Below are positions 1-6,821 of a DNA stretch of 12,624 nt, one piece after another. This DNA comes from Bacillota bacterium (GTDB lineage: Bacteria > Bacillota > Bacilli > Alicyclobacillales > SLC66): positions 1 to 12,624 of the forward strand of contig JAJZCJ010000065.1 in assembly GCA_021846145.1 (NCBI GenBank), read 5' to 3'. Each line of letters begins with the position of its first letter. Position 1 is the stretch's first letter. The notes under the pieces are model-generated. The model worked only from the letters and a program-made list of their open reading frames with translations. It was not told the DNA's origin and ran no database searches. The translations under genes were made by a program, and so were the position numbers.

Positions 1-212
1 TCCCATTCATCCAGCGCCAGCAACCGGTCTCCTTGAAATTCATCGCCCAAGTCGTCCACTCCACGACAATATGCGTAGATCGAAGAAAAATGCGGCCGCA
101 GCTCCTTGGGAATGAAAAAACTGAGCACCGAAAAATTTTCGTAATGGTTCGCCACCACACTAGCACAATGAGCAAAATCACGCGCCACGTCATAAGTCAG
201 TGTGTCCATCAT
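1..212 (-). CDS. hpnC: Squalene synthase HpnC-like, N-terminal part (runs off left edge)
   Basis: Only the first 70 residues lie in the window. They contain NHYENF (about 22-27), a PKELRPH segment (35-41) and IYAYCRGVDDLGDE (45-58), which holds the first aspartate-rich Mg-diphosphate motif of the squalene/phytoene synthase family. The HYENF plus LRPH pattern fits HpnC, which with HpnD and HpnE makes squalene for hopanoids, better than CrtB/CrtM. Two ATG codons in tandem (212 and 209) could start it; no strong SD is visible. The first ATG lies 7 nt after the manC stop, so translation may be coupled to manC. The family call is from motifs; HpnC versus another member of the family cannot be settled without the rest of the gene. 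Confidence 0.8.
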   Translation of the reverse strand, partial: MMDTLTYDVARDFAHCASVVANHYENFSVLSFFIPKELRPHFSSIYAYCRGVDDLGDEFQGDRLLALDEW

Positions 213-219
213 GACTGTT

Positions 220-1593
220 CTATAGCACGGCCTTGACTGTCAAATGTTCCATAATTTCCTCCCATGAGTCAAATCTCCGCAAAATATCTTCCTCCACCAA
301 TTCAGACCCGCGCTGCACCTCTACAAACGACAATTTGTCATACGCCCGAATCGCGTGCCACTGCCCCTGATGCACGCGAATGACATCACCCGCCGTGACA
401 TCAACCACTTTTTGATCCACCACCAGCTGTCCCGAACCGTCCACCACCGTCCAGACCTCACTGCGTTTCATATGCTTCTGATAACTGAGATAATGCGCAG
501 CGTTGAGTTCAATCCACTTCGTCAGCACTTCCGAGCCATCAGGAAGTTTTTGATAATCCAGCACCCGATACGTACCCCATCTGCGCTCTTCGTACATGGG
601 ACGACCCGCCGTCTCCAACACTGCCGCCTTCACATCTGCACTCATCGCCTTGTCTGTCACCAAAATTCCGTCCGGTGTCGCGACGACCATCGTGTTTTTG
701 AGCCCGACCCCGATTAACGGAATCCCCAACTCGTTGATCATATGCGTGTCCTCACACTGAATGGCGCTCCCTTTGCCCACCATCTCCGCGCGCAACTGCT
801 CGGCGATCGCATCCCAAGTTCCTAAATCTTGCCACGCGCCAAAATAAGGCCGCACTGCAATCGAATGTGCATGTTCCACCACTTCATAATCGAAACTGCG
901 TTTTGGAAATTGTGAAAATTTCGCCTTCGCCTCTGCGTAGCTCGTAGGGTGTCCGTTTTGCTCCAACACATCGAGCAGGAACCCTAGCCGAAAGCTAAAC
1001 ACACCACAATTCCACAGTGCCCCCGATTGGATTAATTGTGCCGCCGCTTCTACCTCCGGCTTTTCCACAAATGAAGTCACAGGGAACCATGACCTGTCTC
1101 CCTGCGCATCCGCAATTTGAATATAGCCAAACTTACTAGAGGGCTCGGTCGGCTTCACTCCCATCAGCGCAATTTGCGCACCACTTGCGTCAAGGATGCG
1201 TTCGAGTTTAGCCAACTCGCGAAAATATCCGTCATCCACCAAGTGATCAATCGGTGCCACCGTCACCACTTCGTCACGCGAACACATTTCTTGATCAAGC
1301 AAATATAAACTGGCGAGCGCAATCGCGGGAAACGTGTCCCGTCGTTCTGGCTCTTCTATAAAAGAGATATCACCTAACTGGTGTTCAATCATATCCTTTT
1401 GCGCTTTCGACGCGCAAATATAAGTTTGCGACTGCAATCCCACCTGATCAAGTTGCCGCCATACTCTTTGCAGCATGGAAATAGCGACCCCGTCCGGACC
1501 CTCAAGGATGCGCAAAAACTGTTTAGAGCGACTGTCGTTGGACATTGGCCACAGCCTTTTGCCCGACCCGCCCGATAGAAGAATTAGTTTCAT
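220..1593 (-). CDS. manC: Mannose-1-phosphate guanylyltransferase with C-terminal cupin (ManC type)
   Basis: A 457-residue protein that should join mannose-1-phosphate and GTP into GDP-mannose in the cytoplasm, a precursor for polysaccharides and glycans. The nucleotidyltransferase signature is at the N-terminus (LLSGGSGKRLWPMS, 5-18, then SKQF), and a FVEKPE motif lies in the middle. The last 110 or so residues form a type II phosphomannose isomerase-like cupin (YQKHMKRSEVW, GDVIRVHQGQWHAI), so the protein is probably bifunctional or has a remnant isomerase domain. The start at 1593 was chosen because GGGGGTG lies 6 nt upstream and the family begins right there; an in-frame ATG at 1620 would add nine residues of no family character. 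It is followed by hpnC and separated from rmlB by an oppositely oriented mazEF cassette. Confidence 0.9.
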   Translation of the reverse strand: MKLILLSGGSGKRLWPMSNDSRSKQFLRILEGPDGVAISMLQRVWRQLDQVGLQSQTYICASKAQKDMIEHQLGDISFIEEPERRDTFPAIALASLYLLDQEMCSRDEVVTVAPIDHLVDDGYFRELAKLERILDASGAQIALMGVKPTEPSSKFGYIQIADAQGDRSWFPVTSFVEKPEVEAAAQLIQSGALWNCGVFSFRLGFLLDVLEQNGHPTSYAEAKAKFSQFPKRSFDYEVVEHAHSIAVRPYFGAWQDLGTWDAIAEQLRAEMVGKGSAIQCEDTHMINELGIPLIGVGLKNTMVVATPDGILVTDKAMSADVKAAVLETAGRPMYEERRWGTYRVLDYQKLPDGSEVLTKWIELNAAHYLSYQKHMKRSEVWTVVDGSGQLVVDQKVVDVTAGDVIRVHQGQWHAIRAYDKLSFVEVQRGSELVEEDILRRFDSWEEIMEHLTVKAVL

Positions 1594-1615
1594 TGTTTCA
1601 CCCCCATCTACATGG

Positions 1616-1644
1616 ATCATACTACCAATGCGCCATGACGTACA
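1616..1644 (-). promoter_or_regulatory. Possible manC promoter
   Basis: On the minus strand TATGAT (1616-1621) could be a -10 box, with TGTACG 17 nt upstream (1639-1644) as a poor -35. It would give a short leader before the manC start. The -35 is weak, and manC may instead be read through from the rml operon. Confidence 0.25.
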
Positions 1645-1646
1645 CT

Positions 1647-1691
1647 ATGTATATCTATTTGATATACATTATCAAAGAAATAACGTATACT
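1647..1691 (+). promoter_or_regulatory. mazEF-1 promoter with overlapping palindromic operator
   Basis: A perfect inverted repeat has 9-bp arms, ATGTATATC and GATATACAT, around a 5-nt spacer (1647-1669). Its right arm contains TATACA (1663-1668), a fair -35, followed 17 nt later by TATACT (1686-1691) as -10. A repressor on the palindrome would block RNA polymerase. The second mazEF cassette has the same geometry, so this is probably the MazE or MazEF binding site; that role is inferred. Confidence 0.6.
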
Positions 1692-1725
1692 GGATACAAT
1701 GATAAAAGGAAAGGGTATGATCCCA

Positions 1726-1995
1726 ATGGCTAACACCACACTTAGCAAATGGGGTAATAGCATTGCGGTGCGCATCCCAAGCCAAGTAGTAAAACGACTA
1801 AACTTGGAAGAGGGTCTGGAATTACAGATCGAGATCACCCCAGAGCAGGATATTTTACTACGTCCTATACAAAAAAACCAAGAAACCAACGAAGCGTTAC
1901 GCGCACACCTAAAAATGCTGCTCACAAAAATTATTACAGAATCCCCGCGCCATGATGAAATTGACCTAGGGATTGAAGGAGACGAATTACTTTGA
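1726..1995 (+). CDS. mazE: MazE-like antitoxin (copy 1), AbrB/MazE fold
   Basis: An 89-residue protein with the MazE N-terminal DNA-binding pattern, SKWGNSIAVRIP (residues 6-17), and an acidic C-terminal tail ending GIEGDELL that should wrap the MazF toxin. It neutralises the downstream toxin and normally represses its own operon. The ATG at 1726 was chosen because AAAGG of the AAGGAAAGGG stretch lies at good distance and because it aligns with copy 2; ATG 1717 is also possible, and ATG 1699 lies upstream of the SD. It overlaps mazF by 4 nt. The cassette is opposite in strand to the genes on both sides, as expected of an insertion. Residues are clearly diverged from copy 2, so this is not a recent duplication. 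Confidence 0.88.
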   Translation: MANTTLSKWGNSIAVRIPSQVVKRLNLEEGLELQIEITPEQDILLRPIQKNQETNEALRAHLKMLLTKIITESPRHDEIDLGIEGDELL

Positions 1996-2327
1996 CCACG
2001 CCGACACGCGGCGATCTGGTTTGGCTGGATTTTAATCCTCAATCCGGTCACGAACAAGCGGGTCGCCGCCCCGCCATTGTACTATCAGAACAAGAATTTA
2101 ACGAATTGACAGGATTTTCTTTCGTCTGTCCAATCACCAACCAGTCAAAAGGCTATGCGTTTGAAGTGCCACTTCCCAGCGGACTACAGCTGGCAGGTGT
2201 CGTGCTTACCGATCAATTAAAGAGTCTTGATACAAAGCAACGAAAAATACAATTCATCACTCACATCCCCGTTGATTCTGAATGCATGCAACAGGTACTC
2301 CGGAATGTTCGGTCTATTTTGGCCTAG
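1992..2327 (+). CDS. mazF: MazF-like endoribonuclease toxin (copy 1)
   Basis: A 111-residue MazF/PemK family protein. It shows RGDLVWLDFNPQSGHEQAG (6-24), the RRPAIVLS strand, a CPITNQ segment and TDQLKSLD, all usual for the family, which cuts mRNA at short specific sequences. The start is TTG within TTGA, overlapping the mazE stop, with AAGGAGA 10 nt upstream inside mazE; this fits translational coupling. The length is normal, so the toxin looks intact. Its last 14 bases overlap, tail to tail, the end of rmlB on the other strand, so the rml transcript and the mazEF transcript are antisense to one another here. Confidence 0.9.
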   Translation: MTTPTRGDLVWLDFNPQSGHEQAGRRPAIVLSEQEFNELTGFSFVCPITNQSKGYAFEVPLPSGLQLAGVVLTDQLKSLDTKQRKIQFITHIPVDSECMQQVLRNVRSILA

Positions 2328-3249
2328 AGAGCAGCGCATCCAAACCCTCTGCAAACCCAACCTGCGGCTTCCATCCCAGTTCCGCCTGAATTTTCGAGGC
2401 ATCAATCGCATAGCGCCGGTCATGTCCCAATCGATCCTCGACCAGCGTGATCAGCGACTCTGGCTTCCCGAGTTTTTGCAGTATTAGCTTCGCAATATCA
2501 AGATTGCGCCACTCGTTGTGGCCACCGATATTGTACACCTCGCCCACGCGACCACTTTCTAGCACCAACTCAATCCCCCGGCAGTGATCCTCCACATGCA
2601 ACCAGTCCCGCACATTTTGCCCGTCACCGTAAATCGGCAACGACTCGTCGCGCCGCGCCCGCGTCATCAGCGTGGGAATCAGCTTCTCCGCATGCTGATT
2701 CGGTCCATAGTTATTCGAGCAGCGAGTGATCAGCACCGGCACCCCGTACGTCTCATAGTACGCCCGCGCCAGCATGTCCGCCCCCGCCTTGCTCGCCGAA
2801 TACGGGCTATTAGGCGCAAGTGGCGTAGTTTCAGAAAAATACCCCTCTGACCCAAGCGATCCGTACACTTCGTCCGTCGAAATTTGAATAAACCGCGCCA
2901 CCCCGTGCCTACGCGCCGCATCGAGCAGCACCTGCGTCCCTTGCACGTTCGTTTTCACAAACACCGATGCCGCCGCAATGCTCCGATCCACATGCGACTC
3001 CGCCGCAAAATGCACCACCGCCTCCGCGCGCGCCATCAGCGAATCAACTAGTGACTCGTCAAGAATGTCACCGTGGACAAATTCATGCCGCGGGTCATCC
3101 CGCCATGTCCCGAGATTCGCCAAATCACCCGCATAGGTCAAGGCATCCAGATTAATAATGGTCAGTGTCGGATATTTTTCCAGCATATAACGAATAAAAT
3201 TCGATCCGATGAACCCCGCGCCACCGGTAACTAGTAGATTAGCAAACAT
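2314..3249 (-). CDS. rmlB: dTDP-glucose 4,6-dehydratase, probably C-terminally shortened
   Basis: A 311-residue extended short-chain dehydrogenase that converts dTDP-glucose to dTDP-4-keto-6-deoxyglucose. Visible are the NAD-binding GGAGFIG (9-15), the catalytic STDEVYG (124-130) with T-D-E, and the Y150-SAS-K154 pair. The start ATG has GAGG 7 nt upstream. The protein ends GFAEGLDALLSRPK, whereas relatives usually continue after this point with a helix containing T-x-x-W-Y and further residues. The lost part begins about where the mazF 3' end lies, so I infer that the mazEF insertion replaced the original end. The core and active site are intact and the enzyme may still work. Bacillus spore-coat homologues are also short, which weakens the truncation argument somewhat. 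Confidence 0.92.
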   Translation of the reverse strand: MFANLLVTGGAGFIGSNFIRYMLEKYPTLTIINLDALTYAGDLANLGTWRDDPRHEFVHGDILDESLVDSLMARAEAVVHFAAESHVDRSIAAASVFVKTNVQGTQVLLDAARRHGVARFIQISTDEVYGSLGSEGYFSETTPLAPNSPYSASKAGADMLARAYYETYGVPVLITRCSNNYGPNQHAEKLIPTLMTRARRDESLPIYGDGQNVRDWLHVEDHCRGIELVLESGRVGEVYNIGGHNEWRNLDIAKLILQKLGKPESLITLVEDRLGHDRRYAIDASKIQAELGWKPQVGFAEGLDALLSRPK

Positions 3250-3278
3250 ACGTCGACCTCACTTATCTTGCGTGATTT

Positions 3279-3734
3279 TTAGCGATTATTTGTCGTCCAG
3301 TCAAAACCGATCCCCGGATCATCCCAAGCAATCCGCTTCTCATCTGGCTGCTTCGGGTCATAGGACATCGTCGTAAAATACATAATCACCGCCGGCTCAT
3401 TGCCTAGCACACGGTAACCATGCGCCACGCCAATCGGAATCACCAGCAACAGCGGGTTGTCCTCCCCCATGTAAAAAACATTCGTCTCGCCTTTAGTCTG
3501 CGAATCCGCGCGCAAATCGTGCAGCACCACCTGCGCATTCCCAGACGGAAAAAACCACAAATCATCCTGCAACTCATGGTAATGGAACGCCTTAATCACG
3601 CCCGGATACGTCTTGGAAAACGACGCTTGGCCAAACCGCGACAGCAGCCCATCGTCATCTCGCAGCACTTCCATAAAATACCCCCGATCATCGGGATGGC
3701 GCACTAATTTTTTGACAACGACACCTTGTATCAA
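3279..3734 (-). CDS. rmlC: dTDP-4-dehydrorhamnose 3,5-epimerase family (short form)
   Basis: A 151-residue cupin-fold epimerase acting after RmlB in dTDP-L-rhamnose synthesis. The active-site strand FHYHELQDDLW (50-60) corresponds to the HYQ region of classical RmlC, and IPIGVAHGYRVLG (99-111) and IAWDDPGIGFDW near the end are typical. It is shorter than the roughly 180-residue classical form and resembles the Bacillus SpsL type. The start is TTG in TTGA, overlapping the stop of the Uma2 gene by 4 nt; GGAGAGGAG lies about 11 nt upstream inside that gene. Its translation may therefore depend on the Uma2 reading frame. It is followed after 29 nt by rmlB. Confidence 0.88.
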   Translation of the reverse strand: MIQGVVVKKLVRHPDDRGYFMEVLRDDDGLLSRFGQASFSKTYPGVIKAFHYHELQDDLWFFPSGNAQVVLHDLRADSQTKGETNVFYMGEDNPLLLVIPIGVAHGYRVLGNEPAVIMYFTTMSYDPKQPDEKRIAWDDPGIGFDWTTNNR

Positions 3735-4270
3735 GACAATCCCAGCTCCTCTCCAAATATATCCGCTAATGCCACTTCCACGCCTGCCACAATCCCCACT
3801 GGCACATGCAAGTCCTCCCCGAGCGCATACGTATCGGCGACTCCAAACACATTTAGTTCCAAATGGAACACCTCAACGGTATGCATAAGGGGATCCACAA
3901 TCCAGAACTCACGCACACCAGCACGTTGGTACAAACGCCGCTTCGCCTTGCGATCCTTGCCTGCGGTCGTGGGGCTCAACACTTCCACCACCAGATCAGG
4001 AGCCCCCACACAGCCCACTGCGGAGAGCTTTGCCAGATCGCAAACCACCGTGACATCCGGTTGGACATAGGCATCATGGATATCACCCGTCGGCCAAACA
4101 TCAAAGGGGGCCACATAGGTTCGACACCGACCCTTTAAAGCAGAAAATAACAGACTGCCGATGGCGGTGGTCACGCGCTGATGCGCTTCACTCGGTGACG
4201 GCGTCATATCATAGATCACACCATCGATAGTTTCATATCGCTCAAGTTGGTCAGGATTCCACGCTTCCAA
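3731..4270 (-). CDS. Uma2-family putative endonuclease inside the rml operon
   Basis: A 179-residue Uma2 (DUF820) protein with the PD-(D/E)XK-like fold. Visible motifs are ERYETIDGVIYDMTPSP near the start, QPDVTVVCD, then GAPDLVVEVLSPTT with the D and E of the active site, KDRKAKRRLY, and REFWIVDP. Its biological role is not settled; Uma2 genes are abundant in cyanobacteria, actinobacteria and some Bacillota. I chose the TTG at 4270 because AAGGAGGGG lies 6 nt upstream; the ATG at 4288 would place this SD inside the gene. The start overlaps the end of rmlD by 20 nt and its stop overlaps rmlC. It has no role in rhamnose synthesis that I know of, and looks like a passenger that kept the operon translated. 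A paralogue is at 9278-9799. Confidence 0.82.
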   Translation of the reverse strand: MEAWNPDQLERYETIDGVIYDMTPSPSEAHQRVTTAIGSLLFSALKGRCRTYVAPFDVWPTGDIHDAYVQPDVTVVCDLAKLSAVGCVGAPDLVVEVLSPTTAGKDRKAKRRLYQRAGVREFWIVDPLMHTVEVFHLELNVFGVADTYALGEDLHVPVGIVAGVEVALADIFGEELGLS

Positions 4271-5123
4271 AAAAGGCCCCTCCTTCATGCCGCCTACGCA
4301 AATACTCCCGCAGCGCCTCTTCATACGATCGCAGCGGCGCAAACCCTGCGTCCACCCACTTGCGATTGTCCAACACCGAATACGCCGGACGCGGTGCCGG
4401 ACGCCCCAATTCCTCCGTGCGAATTGGCACCACTTCCACCGGCAAGCCTTCTACCGCAAAGATCAGCTTCGCAAAGTCAAACCAGGTACACGCCCCCGCA
4501 TTGGTCACATGGTACGTGCCATAGCGATCCGATGCAAACAGCGCAACGATGGCACGTGCGAGATCCCACGTACAGGTCGGCGACCCCCATTGATCATTCA
4601 CCACTCGCACCGAGCGCTGCTTCGTCCCTAAAGAAAGCATCGTCGACACGAAGTTTTTCCCATGCAGCCCAAACAACCACGAGCTACGCAGGATAAAATG
4701 CTGCGCTACATGCTTCCGAATTGCCTCTTCTCCCGCCCACTTGCTCTGCCCATACACGCTTTGCGGCGCACACCCATCCGTCTCCACATACGGCACATCA
4801 CGATCACCGGCAAACACATAATCCGTGCTAACATGAATCACCTTCGCGCCCACCGCACTCGCCGCCATCGCCAAATTCGCGGGTCCCGTCGCATTGACGC
4901 TTTCCGCCAATTCTCGATGAGTCTCGCAGCCATCCACATCAGTATACGCCGCCGCATTGACGATCACATCCGGGCGCAGCGTCTGGATCACCGCCAACAC
5001 CTGTTCTCGATCCGCAATATTCAATTCCTCGCGCCGATAGGGCAATACCTCATACTCCGGCGAGATCACTTGCTGCAAATCTGTGCCCAGCATGCCTCCT
5101 GCGCCAGTAATCAGCACCCTCAT
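4251..5123 (-). CDS. rmlD: dTDP-4-dehydrorhamnose reductase
   Basis: A 290-residue short-chain dehydrogenase that makes dTDP-L-rhamnose, the last step of the pathway. It shows GAGGMLG (7-13) for NAD(P)H, VNAAAYTDVDGCE (55-67), STDYVF (99-104) and the Y124-GQS-K128 catalytic pair. The start ATG overlaps the rmlA stop (ATGA) and has GAGGG 6 nt upstream. The family usually ends close to the SYEEALREYL segment seen here; the following 15 residues or so (RRRHEGGAFFGSVES) run into the start of the Uma2 gene and may be new coding sequence gained when that gene arrived. That last point is inference. Confidence 0.93.
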   Translation of the reverse strand: MRVLITGAGGMLGTDLQQVISPEYEVLPYRREELNIADREQVLAVIQTLRPDVIVNAAAYTDVDGCETHRELAESVNATGPANLAMAASAVGAKVIHVSTDYVFAGDRDVPYVETDGCAPQSVYGQSKWAGEEAIRKHVAQHFILRSSWLFGLHGKNFVSTMLSLGTKQRSVRVVNDQWGSPTCTWDLARAIVALFASDRYGTYHVTNAGACTWFDFAKLIFAVEGLPVEVVPIRTEELGRPAPRPAYSVLDNRKWVDAGFAPLRSYEEALREYLRRRHEGGAFFGSVES

Positions 5124-5857
5124 GCGCGTCCCTCAACCGTCCGATCATCGAGATCCCGCGCCCACAAATTGGCTCGCGCATACGAATCCGGCGTTCCCGC
5201 GTCACTCCACCAGCCAGGCAAAACATCATAACTCATCTGATTCATTTCAATATAAGCATTGTTCACATCTGTGATCTCCAGTTCACCCCGACCAGATGGC
5301 GCAAGCCTTTTAATAATAGTAAATACGTTTGCATCATATAAATAAATTCCCGTCACCGCGTAGGCGCTTTTCGGCTGTTGCGGCTTCTCTTCAATCCGCA
5401 CAATCCGATCCCCGAGCAGTTCCGGCACACCAAAACGTTGCGGATCGTCCACGTGGGAAATGAGAATTTTCGCCCCTTCCGATTGTTCCTTATAACGCTC
5501 AACAAAAGGCGTGATGTCACTCTCAAAAACGTTGTCCCCGAGTAGCACCACCATGCGATCCTGCTGACAAAACTGTTCCGCCAACCCGAGCGCCTGCGCA
5601 ATTCCGCCCGCCTGATCCTGCACCTTATACGTGAACGTCACACCAAATTCAGCACCGCTACCAAGCAAATTGACGACTGAGCCCATGTGTTCCTTGCCCG
5701 TCACCACCAGCAGTTCCGTGATGCCTGCCCGCTTCAACTTATAAATCGCGTGATAAATCATCGGGTACTTGCCCACGGGAAGCAAATGCTTATTGGTCAC
5801 TTTAGTCAGTGGAAACAGCCGCGATCCCGTTCCCCCCGCCAGTATAATCCCTTTCAC
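5120..5857 (-). CDS. rmlA: Glucose-1-phosphate thymidylyltransferase, short form
   Basis: A 245-residue nucleotidyltransferase joining glucose-1-phosphate and dTTP to dTDP-glucose. It contains LAGGTGSRLFPLT (6-18), KHLLPVGKYPMIYH (23-36), the metal-binding LGDNVF (106-111), IEEKP (155-159) and WWSDAGTP (216-223). It lacks the C-terminal extension of classical 290-residue RmlA and matches the length of Bacillus SpsI. With the equally short rmlC it suggests a spore-coat or cell-surface polysaccharide type of cluster. The start is GTG with GAGGGG 5 nt upstream. It is the first gene of the rml operon and overlaps rmlD by 4 nt. A related fragment is found at 9998-10100. Confidence 0.92.
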   Translation of the reverse strand: MKGIILAGGTGSRLFPLTKVTNKHLLPVGKYPMIYHAIYKLKRAGITELLVVTGKEHMGSVVNLLGSGAEFGVTFTYKVQDQAGGIAQALGLAEQFCQQDRMVVLLGDNVFESDITPFVERYKEQSEGAKILISHVDDPQRFGVPELLGDRIVRIEEKPQQPKSAYAVTGIYLYDANVFTIIKRLAPSGRGELEITDVNNAYIEMNQMSYDVLPGWWSDAGTPDSYARANLWARDLDDRTVEGRA

Positions 5858-5881
5858 AACAACCCCTCACTTTCAGCCCTA

Positions 5882-5890
5882 ATTTTACCA
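5882..5890 (-). promoter_or_regulatory. Probable rml operon promoter (extended -10)
   Basis: Read on the minus strand, TGGTAAAAT is an extended -10 element (TGn followed by TAAAAT) about 25 nt before the rmlA start. Upstream the best -35 match is poor (CACACT at 17 nt), as is common with extended -10 promoters. Confidence 0.45.
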
Positions 5891-5988
5891 CACCACTACC
5901 CACAAGTGTGAATGGCAAATGCCTGAACCGCCCCACGGCCAGGGGGCTTGCGGCGGCTGGGGTGGACATCAGCATTATTTCCACTCAC

Positions 5989-6034
5989 AACGTATATACT
6001 AAGTATATACGTTTAATGCGAAGGGTGGTACACT
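5989..6034 (+). promoter_or_regulatory. mazEF-2 promoter with overlapping palindromic operator
   Basis: A perfect inverted repeat has 11-bp arms, AACGTATATAC and GTATATACGTT, around TAA (5989-6013). Its right arm holds TATACG (6006-6011) as a weak -35, with TACACT 17 nt later (6029-6034) as -10. Relative to the palindrome centre both boxes sit at exactly the same offsets as in the first mazEF cassette, and the distance to the mazE ATG is 71 bp against 68. This supports a MazE-type operator. Confidence 0.6.
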
Positions 6035-6071
6035 AAACATGCAATCAAACCGAACAAAAGGAGACTTGCGC

Positions 6072-6308
6072 ATGATCACGACAGTACAAAAATGGGGCAA
6101 TAGCCTAGCCATCCGGATTCCTAGTATGGTTGCAGAGCAGATTGAGATTCAGCAAGGAACGGAAATCGAAATGAGCGTGGGAGAACGGGCCATCACGCTA
6201 ATTCCTCTAAGGAAAAAACCGACGCTGGATGAACTATTGGCAAAAATCACACCAGAGAATCGCCATGCAGAAATTGTGTTTGGAACCGAAGGCAATGAAT
6301 TAATATGA
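6072..6308 (+). CDS. mazE: MazE-like antitoxin (copy 2)
   Basis: A 78-residue AbrB/MazE-fold antitoxin with QKWGNSLAIRIP (6-17) as the DNA-binding strand-turn pattern and an acidic tail ending GTEGNELI, close to the tail of copy 1. The ATG at 6072 has AAAAGGAGA with 7-nt spacing; the ATG at 6039 is upstream of this SD and would add eleven residues without family resemblance. It overlaps mazF-2 by 4 nt (ATGA). The cassette runs divergently from rmlA, so the two mazEF pairs bracket the five-gene rml block. Confidence 0.9.
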   Translation: MITTVQKWGNSLAIRIPSMVAEQIEIQQGTEIEMSVGERAITLIPLRKKPTLDELLAKITPENRHAEIVFGTEGNELI

Positions 6309-6634
6309 TGCCAACGCCTGAACGCGGCGATCTTGTCTATGTAGAGTTTGATCCTCAAGTTGGGCATGAACAATCAGGTACACGCCCAGGCCTCATCTTA
6401 TCGCCTAAAGCATTTAATCAAGCTACCGGATTTGCTATCATCTGCCCGATCACCCGACAGCAAAAGGGATATCCCTTCGAAGTCGAGTTGCCTGATGATT
6501 TAATTTTTCATGGGGTAATCTTAACCGACCAAGTGAAAAGTCTGGATTGGCAAGCTCGGCGATTTCAAATTAAAGGACAGGCTTCGGATGAAATCGTGAT
6601 GGCGTGTTTAGATCTGATACATACTTTTTTGTAG
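6305..6634 (+). CDS. mazF: MazF-like endoribonuclease toxin (copy 2)
   Basis: A 109-residue MazF/PemK protein with ERGDLVYVEFDPQVGHEQSG (6-25), TRPGLILS, CPITRQQKGYPFEV and TDQVKSLDW. The same blocks occur in copy 1 at the same spacing, so the two toxins are paralogues and are both full length. The start ATG overlaps the antitoxin stop. Family members cleave RNA in a ribosome-independent way and are inhibited by the cognate MazE tail. Cleavage specificity cannot be read from the sequence. No terminator with a T-run is visible just after the stop. Confidence 0.9.
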   Translation: MMPTPERGDLVYVEFDPQVGHEQSGTRPGLILSPKAFNQATGFAIICPITRQQKGYPFEVELPDDLIFHGVILTDQVKSLDWQARRFQIKGQASDEIVMACLDLIHTFL

Positions 6635-6741
6635 AATGAGGAAAGGTGAATTTCTGACAGTCGGCATCGATTATCCTTGTGGACATAACAACACCACCCC
6701 CGCTATTACAACATCCCACAAAACGAACGAACTAGCCATAT

Positions 6742-6759
6742 TTTATACGTTTGTATAAA
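6742..6759. repeat. Third palindrome with TATAC/GTATA half-sites
   Basis: A perfect inverted repeat with 7-bp arms, TTTATAC and GTATAAA, around GTTT. Its half-sites resemble those of the two mazEF operators, and its centre is about 71 bp before the ATG at 6822, the same distance as in the mazEF cassettes. No matching -10 box is seen at the offset used there, and the site is AT-rich, so it may be chance. Confidence 0.35.
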
Positions 6760-6790
6760 TAGAGGAATTTAATTCGTGATCTAGAACAGA

Positions 6791-6813
6791 CTCTTTCATC
6801 CAAAATGAAAGGG
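6791..6813 (+). promoter_or_regulatory. Hairpin covering the Shine-Dalgarno of the next gene
   Basis: CTCTTTCAT and ATGAAAGGG pair over 9 bp (one G-T wobble) around the loop CCAAA. The right arm contains AAAGGG, the SD for the ATG at 6822, so the hairpin would hide it in the mRNA. No T-run follows, so it is not a classical terminator. Confidence 0.4.
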
Positions 6814-6821
6814 TGTTGCAC

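Noticed and set aside
1617..2057. A 146-codon minus-strand frame opposite mazEF
   Set aside because: It lies fully antisense to mazE and the start of mazF, has low-complexity Ser/Ile-rich composition and no SD; it carries no piece of the missing RmlB end.
4662..5231. A 189-codon plus-strand frame opposite rmlD
   Set aside because: Arg/His/Ile-rich shadow of a well-supported gene, with no family motif.
5920..5965. GC-rich stretch upstream of rmlA as a terminator
   Set aside because: Several C- and G-runs could pair weakly but give no clean stem and no T-run on either strand.
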